Part shown: one piece after another, positions 35,944 to 42,387 of the stretch
How the letters are laid out: every line of letters begins with the position of its first letter
Position numbering within the stretch: the stretch's first letter is position 1
From: a virus
DNA: 42,387 bases
Direction: 5' to 3' (one strand)
Virus record (IMG/VR): IMGVR_UViG_3300044800_000047
Coordinates: 1-42,387 of that record
Position numbers and translations under genes: made by a program
The notes under the pieces: model-generated
Databases searched by the model: none
What the model was told of the DNA's origin: nothing
The model's input: the letters and a program-made list of their open reading frames with translations, nothing else

Positions 35944-36423
35944 ATGGCTGAGCGCAGCGAGGAGGACCTCGTTCTCGGGATCCTCCGGATCACCGTAGGG
36001 GAGGGCATCGTGAAGATGGTGCCCACCCTCAAGGTCAACTACATCGAGGAGTGGGCCAAGCTTCTCGTCTCCGAAGGCGACAGCGCGAAGCCCCTCGGCG
36101 AATGGAGCATGGCGGACGTCGCGGCTCTCACCGGGCGTTCGGTCCAGAAGCTCCTCGACCTGGTTGTGGCATACGACCGGACCGGCGCGCTCGGCGGTCG
36201 GGAATGGCTCGGCGAGAATGCCGATGCCCAGCAGCTCTACGCCGCCGTCGTCCAGATGGTGGGTAACGTCCACCCTTTAGCCGACGATCCGGCCGCTCTG
36301 GTGGGGCTGATGGTGCTGCGATCGGCCGCCCCGTCGGCCCTGCCGAACTCTACGAATGGTTCCTCCACGAATGGCGCCTCACGCCCGCACAGGTCCGTGA
36401 GACGTTCGACCCGGAGCAAATAG
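35944..36423 (+). CDS. Tail-assembly chaperone (gpG-like)
   Basis: The 159-residue protein is mostly helical (LRITVGEGIVKMVPTLKVNY, AVVQMVGNVHPLADDPAALV) with a low-complexity Ser/Arg-rich C-terminal 35 residues (STNGSSTNGASRP). That low-complexity end overlaps a good reading frame at -1 (see 36306). The arrangement matches lambda gpG and its -1 frameshift partner. Confidence 0.8.
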   Translation: MAERSEEDLVLGILRITVGEGIVKMVPTLKVNYIEEWAKLLVSEGDSAKPLGEWSMADVAALTGRSVQKLLDLVVAYDRTGALGGREWLGENADAQQLYAAVVQMVGNVHPLADDPAALVGLMVLRSAAPSALPNSTNGSSTNGASRPHRSVRRSTRSK

Positions 36424-36692
36424 AGATGCTGTGGACGGCTGGCCAGGAACGACAGGAAGAGGAGCGGCGTTTGCGGCGCGCGGACCTGTTCACGGCTGCC
36501 CGCGATGCCACGCTCGATGTCGGTGTTAGTACCGGTCAACTCAAGTCGCACGGAGGGTGGCGGCAGCCGTCATACCTCCGAGGCGATAGGGCATCTCAGG
36601 TGATGCGAACCCCGGCGACCCGCGACGCCGCCCTGGCCTATCTGGAGGCTCAGGGGATGCTCCGGCGTGGCACCAGAGAGGCGGTGGCCTAA
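36306..36692 (+). CDS. Tail-assembly chaperone extension by -1 frameshift (gpGT-like)
   Basis: The frame shifted by -1 reads PVGPAELYEWFLHEWRLTPA, then QVRETFDPEQIEMLW and on to TREAVA, far more protein-like than the frame-0 tail of the chaperone. The frame is open from 36267 and has no start codon before 36426. Shift between 36267 and 36345 is required. GGTGGGG at 36300-36306 allows the GGG codon to re-pair after -1 slip. A product of about 249 residues would result. The exact slip site is inferred. Confidence 0.75.
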   Translation, partial: ADGAAIGRPVGPAELYEWFLHEWRLTPAQVRETFDPEQIEMLWTAGQERQEEERRLRRADLFTAARDATLDVGVSTGQLKSHGGWRQPSYLRGDRASQVMRTPATRDAALAYLEAQGMLRRGTREAVA

Positions 36693-38888
36693 ATCAACAT
36701 CGGCGACGTCTACGGAACCCTTCGCGCCGACGGCACCCAGTTCGTCCTCGACGCCCAGAAGGCGGGCGATACCGCCGGCGCCAAGGCGGGCCAGAGCTTC
36801 AGCAAGAAGTTCGGGGACAAGACGCGCACGGTGGTTGGCATGGCCATCGGGGCCATGTTCGGCGGCGTCCTCAATCTGGGCAAGGAACTGGACGCCGCCA
36901 CCAAACAACTCGTGGCCGACACCGGCATGACCGCTACGGAGGCGGGGATCGCCGAGAAGGCCCTGGCCGGCATGTACGGGAACAACCTTCAGGGTTTCGA
37001 CCAGATCGGCGCGGCGATGGCCGTCGTCATCAACGGTCTCGATCTGACAGGCACCGCCGCTGACCTGATGACCGAGAAGTTCCTCAAGTTCGCCACGGCG
37101 ACCGGGCAGGATGCGGCACCCGCCGTCTCGAGCTTCCACGAGCTGCTCAACGCCTGGAATCTCACGGCTGACGCGGCGCCAGGCATCATGGACAAGCTCA
37201 TTGCCAGCCACCAGAAGTACGGCAGCGTCGTGACCGAGAACGAGGATGCCCTGCGAAGGCTGGCCCCGCAGATGACCGCCCTCGGGATGAACGTGGATGA
37301 CACGATCGGCCTGCTCAACCTCTTCGACGCGGCTGGCATGGATTCAGCGAAGGCGACGTTCGCGCTCAACACGGCGGTCAAGAACCTCAAGCCCGGCCAG
37401 ACCCTCAACGACCTCATCAAGCAGATCACCTCCATCCAGGATCCGACCGAGCGCGCCCAGGAGGCGATCAAGGTTTTCGGCGCACGCGGCGGCGTCAACC
37501 TGGCGAACGCGTTGAAGCCGGGAATCACGAGCCTCGATGACTTCAAGACCAGCGCGGATGAAAATGCCGACGCCACGACCAAGGCAGCGGCGGCGATCGA
37601 GTCCGGCTTCGGGGCGCAGGCGACCCTCATCCTCCACCGGTTCGGCGGTGCGTTGGCGGACGTCGCCACCAACTTCGGTCCCTTCCTCATGGCCGCCGCC
37701 CTGCTCGGGCCGAAGTTCACCATGATGCTCACGAGCGGCCTCGGTGGTCTGGCCGGCGCCTTCAGCAAGAAGATCGTCGGGGCGATCGTCGAATCGACAC
37801 CCGCCGTCGTCGCCGCAGGCGAGGCCCAGGGTGCGGCTGTTGGCGCCGCCGAAGGCACGGCGGCTGGGACAGCAGCCGGACGCACTTTCGGTGCTGCATT
37901 CGCCGTCGCCGTAGCGATCGGTGTCACGGCCGCCGTCCTGGCGCCCGCCATCATTTCGCTCCAGGATCAGCTCGAAGCGAATAACAAGCTGGCCGAGCAG
38001 AGCCTGACCGAGGCGGAGATCCGGGCCTACAAATGGTCGAAGATGGATGAGGTCACCCGCCAGCAGGCGGCACGTCACGGCTTTGGCCAGCCGGAGAACT
38101 ACGAGGCCGATCTGAAATCGGCCCTCGCGAAACTCGACCAGGCGGCAGCGGATCAGATCGAAGCAGACAAGCCGAAGGTCGAGGCCGCTGCTAACGCCAC
38201 CGTCAGCGCCGTGGTCGCGATAGTGGGCAAGACCCCCGGCGAGATCGCCTCGGCACTGCACGCGGAGCGTGGGACTCTGCAGACCGAGTGGACATCGCTG
38301 TTGGATGGACTCAAGCATCAGCAGACACCCGCACAGGAGAAGGCCACGTTGATCGGGCGTCTCGCCTCGAAGGCACTGCGCAAGGGCCTCGAATCCGGCG
38401 ACTCCGAGGTGAAGGCGGGGGCCCAGCAACTCAAGGATGACATGACGAAGCGGCTGGCCGAGCTCGACGGCAAACCAGCTGGCGAGCAGCTCGCCCAGAC
38501 GCTGGCGGACGGCATGGCCGGACCCGAGGCTGCGAAGGACATCAACAAGGCTGTGACCACGGTCATGGGCTGGCTGGCCGCCCTCTTCGGCAAGACGCTC
38601 ACACCCGCCTCTGGCGGTGGTGGGAGTGCGGGCGGCGGCGGAAGTTCGCCGATCACCCCTGGCCAGGGCTTCGCGATGGGCACGCCGTCCGTCCAGACGA
38701 GCGGCTTCTATCGCGTCGGCGAACGGGGGCCGGAGGATATCTATCTGCCGCGCGGTGCGGCCGTTGTACCGAACGAGCGACTGGGCGCGGGGACGCAGAA
38801 CTTCTACTTCGGCGAGGTCCGGCCCAAGACCGAACAGGATGCCGCCCGCGTCATGCGGCGCATCGCGAGTGTAGGAGCTCTGGGATGA
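36693..38888 (+). CDS. Tape measure protein with non-standard start
   Basis: The 731-residue frame begins with ATC directly after the chaperone stop TAA; no ATG, GTG or TTG occurs before GTG at 36831. Conserved-looking residues before that (INIGDVYGTLRADGTQFVLD) argue for the upstream start. The protein has long coiled-coil stretches, hydrophobic segments (VGMAIGAMFGGVLNL, GAAFAVAVAIGVTAAVLAPA) and ends GERGPEDIYLPRGAAVVP, the usual tape-measure tail. By the common 0.15 nm per residue rule, the tail would be about 110 nm. Confidence 0.85.
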   Translation: MNIGDVYGTLRADGTQFVLDAQKAGDTAGAKAGQSFSKKFGDKTRTVVGMAIGAMFGGVLNLGKELDAATKQLVADTGMTATEAGIAEKALAGMYGNNLQGFDQIGAAMAVVINGLDLTGTAADLMTEKFLKFATATGQDAAPAVSSFHELLNAWNLTADAAPGIMDKLIASHQKYGSVVTENEDALRRLAPQMTALGMNVDDTIGLLNLFDAAGMDSAKATFALNTAVKNLKPGQTLNDLIKQITSIQDPTERAQEAIKVFGARGGVNLANALKPGITSLDDFKTSADENADATTKAAAAIESGFGAQATLILHRFGGALADVATNFGPFLMAAALLGPKFTMMLTSGLGGLAGAFSKKIVGAIVESTPAVVAAGEAQGAAVGAAEGTAAGTAAGRTFGAAFAVAVAIGVTAAVLAPAIISLQDQLEANNKLAEQSLTEAEIRAYKWSKMDEVTRQQAARHGFGQPENYEADLKSALAKLDQAAADQIEADKPKVEAAANATVSAVVAIVGKTPGEIASALHAERGTLQTEWTSLLDGLKHQQTPAQEKATLIGRLASKALRKGLESGDSEVKAGAQQLKDDMTKRLAELDGKPAGEQLAQTLADGMAGPEAAKDINKAVTTVMGWLAALFGKTLTPASGGGGSAGGGGSSPITPGQGFAMGTPSVQTSGFYRVGERGPEDIYLPRGAAVVPNERLGAGTQNFYFGEVRPKTEQDAARVMRRIASVGALG

Positions 38889-39892
38889 CCCTCGCAGCCG
38901 TCGCTCTCCGCTGGGCATCAGGCCGCGGTCTCGTCGCGGACCTCCAGCCGCCCGACTTCTCGATGTTCCTCGAGATCACGGCCGGCCTGGACGACACGGC
39001 CCCGGTGCGGGGGGAGGATCAGGTCATCCCCTTCCGCCGCGGCCTCGCCCTCAGCTCACATTTCGCCGACGCGCGCCCGATCATCCTGACTGGTTTTGTG
39101 CAGGATACCGACGCCGATGCACCGGAGACCTACCGCACCGCCTTCGATCTGCTCAAGGCTCTCTTCTCGCCGACCTCCGGGCTGGGCCGACTGACCGCGA
39201 CCCTGGAGGATGGGACGACGCGCCATATCCTCGCTCGCCCGGTGAACATCATCGCGGGCAATCAGGACAGTCGCGGCTTCCGGGAGGTCTCGATTGAACT
39301 GAGTGCGCTCGATCCTTACTGGTACGGGCGCTGGGGCGCCATGACAGCCGACAGCGGCTACCTGGCCAACTTCCATGACACCTGGCCCATTCCCCAGGCT
39401 GACGGCTCCTACGTCGCCACGCCCTCCGGTCTTTATCGCGAATTGCGGGCTGACTCCTCGACCGAGATCATCTGCGCCGCAGGGACCGTCAATCTGTCCC
39501 TCGATGTGCCCGGGAACCGCGACTGCGAACGGGCCCGCGTCATCTGGGAAAGCATTGTGGAGGGGCAATTCCCGAACCCTGGCACCTGGTTGATGACCGC
39601 CGGGGTTGGCGAGACGGGTATCGGTTTCTCTGTCTCCCGCCTATCGGGCACCGTCACGGCCCCTGGTCTCTATCCGCGGGTGATCGTCGATAACGATGCG
39701 CGCCTCGTGATGTGGGGTTTGGAGGAAACCGATCAGGTCGACCCGAGTACGAGCCTGCGTCAGTACCTGATTCCCAACGTCGGCAATCAGAACGGCGAAT
39801 TCCTACGGCTGCCGGCCGGCCCCTGCAACCTCCAGATTGTCACCCCGGTCAACCTCCGGGCTCGCGTCCAGTTCTTCCCGACCTACGAATGA
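38885..39892 (+). CDS. Distal tail protein (Dit-like)
   Basis: The 335-residue protein has an N-terminal domain with RGLALSSHFADARPIILTGF, then APETYRTAFDLLKALFSP and a C-terminal half with EVSIELSALDPYWYGRWGA, followed by a beta-sandwich, fitting Dit proteins that join tube and tip. The start overlaps the tape measure stop by ATGA. Confidence 0.75.
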   Translation: MTLAAVALRWASGRGLVADLQPPDFSMFLEITAGLDDTAPVRGEDQVIPFRRGLALSSHFADARPIILTGFVQDTDADAPETYRTAFDLLKALFSPTSGLGRLTATLEDGTTRHILARPVNIIAGNQDSRGFREVSIELSALDPYWYGRWGAMTADSGYLANFHDTWPIPQADGSYVATPSGLYRELRADSSTEIICAAGTVNLSLDVPGNRDCERARVIWESIVEGQFPNPGTWLMTAGVGETGIGFSVSRLSGTVTAPGLYPRVIVDNDARLVMWGLEETDQVDPSTSLRQYLIPNVGNQNGEFLRLPAGPCNLQIVTPVNLRARVQFFPTYE

Positions 39893-39902
39893 GGAGCCTA
39901 CG

Positions 39903-40997
39903 ATGACCAGTTCGCTGCACTCGACAATCTTCCCGCCCGGCTTCCCGCTCGATGCCTCGGAGTTCGATCAGCGGCGGTCCGAACTCGACCAGGCAATCTG
40001 TGATATCGAGGCCTCTGGTTCGGGTTGGGCGACTACGCTCGATGCCCAGGCTGCGTCAGGGCAGAAAGTGGTCCCGGTCACGACTACCGTCGGTGCCGTC
40101 GTTGGGATGCCGGTCTTCATCGGCGTGGCGACTGGACTCTCCGAGGTCGGGGTAATCGATTCTATTCAGGCGGGCATCAGCGTGACGATGGTGGATCTGC
40201 TGACCTACACCTACGCGGCCGGCGTCTACATCACGGCGACGCCTTACGAGGTCTGGGCGGCGCGGGCCGGGTATGCGACCCTGCTGGCCCACTTCGTCGC
40301 GGACGAGGCGAACATCACGCTCCTGTTGGCCCGGCACGCTCTGCTCGGCATCCGGTATGTCCTCGCGGGCACCGTGCTCTACACCCCGACTGCGGGCGCG
40401 GTCAGCGCATGGCTCGAATTGATCGGGGCCGGCGCGGGTGGCGGTTCCGTCGCAACAGCCGTGACCAATGCCGGCGCAGGCGGGGGCGGAGGCGGCGGGG
40501 GCTACTCGACCCTCTGGATCGCCTCGCTCGCCGCCTCCTATGCCTGCATCGTGGGCGCTGGTGGCGCTGGTGGGGCTGGTGGGGCGGCGAACGCGGGTAC
40601 AGCGGGCGCGGATACCACCTTTGGCACTGCCGGTGCCCTGGCGGTCGCCAAGGGCGGTGCGGGTGGCGCAGGCGATACGATCGCGGCCGGACCACGGGCG
40701 GCGGGCTCGGGTGGCGCAGGCGGTGCAGCAGCTTCGGGCACGGGCGATAGCAAGATGAGCGGCGGCTCTGGCGGCACCGGCATGGCGCTCGCTGCTGCTC
40801 ATGCGATCTCCGGAGGCGGTGGTCAGGCCGCAGGCATCGGCGGCGGCGGCGGGAAGGGCCTCAAGACTCAGAACGATGGCTCGCCCGGCGGCATCTACGG
40901 TGGTGGCGGAGCAGGTGGTTGTGCCGTCTCCGGCGGTGTGACTCAGGCTGGCGGCGCCGGAGCCGATGGTCTGCTGAGGATCTGGGAGTACAGGTGA
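39903..40997 (+). CDS. Glycine-rich tail-tip protein, candidate receptor-binding adhesin
   Basis: The 364-residue protein has an N-terminal base (PPGFPLDASEFDQRRSELDQ), a beta module at about residues 48-112 and, from about 173, a Gly/Ala-rich domain with runs of GGAGG and GGGGGGGG, ending GADGLLRIWEYR. Glycine-rich domains of this type form polyglycine-II bundles that recognise host surface in several phage tail-tip adhesins (for example T-even gp38-like). Position at the tail tip supports this. Confidence 0.75.
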   Translation: MTSSLHSTIFPPGFPLDASEFDQRRSELDQAICDIEASGSGWATTLDAQAASGQKVVPVTTTVGAVVGMPVFIGVATGLSEVGVIDSIQAGISVTMVDLLTYTYAAGVYITATPYEVWAARAGYATLLAHFVADEANITLLLARHALLGIRYVLAGTVLYTPTAGAVSAWLELIGAGAGGGSVATAVTNAGAGGGGGGGGYSTLWIASLAASYACIVGAGGAGGAGGAANAGTAGADTTFGTAGALAVAKGGAGGAGDTIAAGPRAAGSGGAGGAAASGTGDSKMSGGSGGTGMALAAAHAISGGGGQAAGIGGGGGKGLKTQNDGSPGGIYGGGGAGGCAVSGGVTQAGGAGADGLLRIWEYR

Positions 40998-42387
40998 GCT
41001 ACGACGGCGCCTCGATCGAGACCTGGGTCACGGACAAGGCCGGGATCTACATCGCTCACCTCGAACGCTCGGATGTTTCTCCGTTCCGGCATTTCTCGGT
41101 CCAGGAGGCTCGCAGCGCGCCCGGGGCCGGGAGCTTCGAATATGGACTCCCGAACGACTTGGTGGCTGGCACACCTACCCTGTTGACCCCTGGAAACCTT
41201 GTCTGGATGAAGTACCGGGAATCGGCGGTCTCTCCCGTCTGGACCGAGGCGCCGACGCATCCCATGATCCACGGCACGACGCTCGTCTGGATGGTGGAGG
41301 AATTCGAGGATCTCACCGACGATGACGGCACCCTTTGGCGGAAGGTAAGCGGCGGAGGGGCCCTCAAGCTGCTCTATGACCGGCGGGCCTGGCCGTTCTA
41401 TTTCTCGGAGACCGGCAATGGCCTGCGGCCCGATACCTGGGACTGGCAATACCTCGGGGAGGGCGGCCTCTGGCAGGGCGGCATGTTCATCTGCCACTTG
41501 CTCGCCGACACCGAGGCGAGGTTCGCGGCCGCGGGCCAAATACTTCTCGGCGCCGGCGTCTATGGAGGTGATGGGTCCGATCCGATCTGGGACGGTCACT
41601 TCCGGTTCAATCGGATCGGTGACATCGCGAAGGCGGTCTGCGATGCCCTCGGTGACATGTTCGTCGTTGGCGTCTGGAACCCGCCGGTCGATAACATCTG
41701 GGAAACGGCCCCGGGGGTCGCGTCGCTCCAGTTCGTCTATTACACCCCGAGCGGGGCGATGCCCTCGACCGATGTCTCGGCATCGATCATCTTCAGGGAG
41801 GGCGAGGACATTACGGCTTGCAAGGGCGCGAAGTCCTATCGCGACATGCCGACGTGGCTGGTAGGCGAGGGCATCGGCGACAACGGCCGGGGATTGCTGG
41901 CGATCGCAACTCAGACTGGCGGGCGGCGCGTGGAGGGTTACGTCGACCTGAAGGACGTCTCGGCCACCGATGTGCAGGTGCAGCTCGGCGTCGATGCCAC
42001 TCTCGCGGCGAATGGGCCGGTCGAGACCTACGGCTTCGAGATCATCGAGTCTCCAGGGAAACGGGCCTTCCTCGATTTCCTGGTCGGCTTTACGATCGGC
42101 TTCGAGGCACCCTCCCGCGGCTACAACGTCAGTTGCTCGATCGAGGCGATGACTATCACCGAAGGGGACGACGATCAGGTTCACGTCTATCTTGATCTTG
42201 GCTCCCCGAAACCCGATCAGACGACGCGCTTGGCCGAGGGCCAGGTCCTCACGGCGACGGGTCTGGAGCAGACCGGGAATCAGGGATGGGCGGCCTACCA
42301 ATCGGCTCCCCTTTCAGTCTGGGTTGGCACCGTCGATATCACCCTGGCGGCTGCAGCCTCGGCCTATGCCGACGTCGTCTTTCCCAC
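40994..42387 (+). CDS. Tail-tip protein, N-terminal part (ends at 326)
   Basis: The gene starts with GTG at 40994, overlapping the adhesin stop by GTGA, and continues across the circle to 326 for a 534-residue protein. It opens MSYDGASIETWVTDKAGIYI and contains ARSAPGAGSFEYGLPNDLVA and WRKVSGGGALKLLYDRRAWP, resembling siphovirus tail-tip hub proteins of the ReqiPepy6 Gp37-like type. A beta-rich C-terminal region follows. Confidence 0.75.
   Translation, partial: MSYDGASIETWVTDKAGIYIAHLERSDVSPFRHFSVQEARSAPGAGSFEYGLPNDLVAGTPTLLTPGNLVWMKYRESAVSPVWTEAPTHPMIHGTTLVWMVEEFEDLTDDDGTLWRKVSGGGALKLLYDRRAWPFYFSETGNGLRPDTWDWQYLGEGGLWQGGMFICHLLADTEARFAAAGQILLGAGVYGGDGSDPIWDGHFRFNRIGDIAKAVCDALGDMFVVGVWNPPVDNIWETAPGVASLQFVYYTPSGAMPSTDVSASIIFREGEDITACKGAKSYRDMPTWLVGEGIGDNGRGLLAIATQTGGRRVEGYVDLKDVSATDVQVQLGVDATLAANGPVETYGFEIIESPGKRAFLDFLVGFTIGFEAPSRGYNVSCSIEAMTITEGDDDQVHVYLDLGSPKPDQTTRLAEGQVLTATGLEQTGNQGWAAYQSAPLSVWVGTVDITLAAAASAYADVVFP
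42273..42387. repeat. Terminal direct repeat, right copy
   Basis: Identical to 1-115. See the left copy for interpretation as circle closure. Confidence 0.95.

Noticed and set aside
40943-42301. Long minus-strand frame of 452 residues
   Set aside because: It is antisense to the tail-tip gene, which has clear homology and correct overlaps. Long opposite-strand frames are expected at high GC.
1-42387. Integrase, attachment site or CRISPR array
   Set aside because: No tyrosine or serine recombinase motif, no att-like core next to a tRNA, and no regularly spaced repeat array were seen.

Overview
The window is one complete tailed-phage genome. The first 115 bases are repeated exactly as the last 115 bases (42273-42387), and the last open reading frame runs out of the window and finishes in frame at position 326. 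The molecule is therefore circular, or circularly permuted, with about 42,272 unique bases. It is GC-rich and packed with genes that mostly join through ATGA, GTGA or TGATG overlaps, and nearly all lie on the plus strand. Portal, terminase, capsid, tail-tube, tape-measure and distal-tail genes with no contractile sheath point to a siphovirus-type member of Caudoviricetes. The host cannot be named from sequence alone; a GC-rich bacterium is the only safe inference. I found no integrase, DNA polymerase, tRNA or CRISPR array.

Layout, reading from the window start. At 323-1155 a three-gene minus-strand island encodes two membrane or zinc-ribbon proteins and an unknown protein. It diverges from a small helix-turn-helix regulator (1288-1584) across a region with overlapping promoter-like elements and a palindrome. 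From 1581 to 9022 lies an early and recombination block: a putative annealing-type protein, a SWIM-like zinc protein, an HNH endonuclease, and a phage SbcD/SbcC (Mre11/Rad50-like) pair. From 9026 to about 20.9 kb is a long run of small accessory genes, many with paired cysteines or CxxC motifs. It includes two DnaD/replisome-organiser-like genes (10443 and 13411), each with iteron-like repeats inside its coding sequence, a VRR-NUC nuclease, a DUF4326 protein, a truncated Gp37/Gp68-type protein, a nucleotide deoxyribosyltransferase-like protein, a C2H2 zinc-finger protein and a LuxR-type helix-turn-helix protein.

A presumed lysis pair follows (papain-like cysteine peptidase 20919-21857 and a two-helix membrane protein 21870-22226). 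Next come a structured stretch with an uncertain gene, an HNH endonuclease and the packaging and head genes: terminase small and large subunits, a second HNH-type endonuclease, portal, scaffold-like protein and a major capsid protein carrying an inserted domain. Structural accessory proteins (beta-helix, LamG and others), head-tail connectors, tail terminator, major tail protein, tail-assembly chaperones with a probable -1 frameshift, tape measure, distal tail protein, a glycine-rich putative adhesin and a tail-tip protein complete the circle.

The genes suggest replication that borrows the host polymerase through phage-encoded loader/organiser proteins, recombination through SbcCD plus a putative annealing protein, and packaging with a P27-like small terminase and a Walker-type large terminase. 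The most unusual signals are the two iteron arrays inside replication genes, a tape measure gene with no ordinary start codon, a beta-rich module reused in the connector and twice in the tail tube, a 17-bp perfect inverted repeat inside a connector gene, and gene-start repeats heading successive accessory genes.
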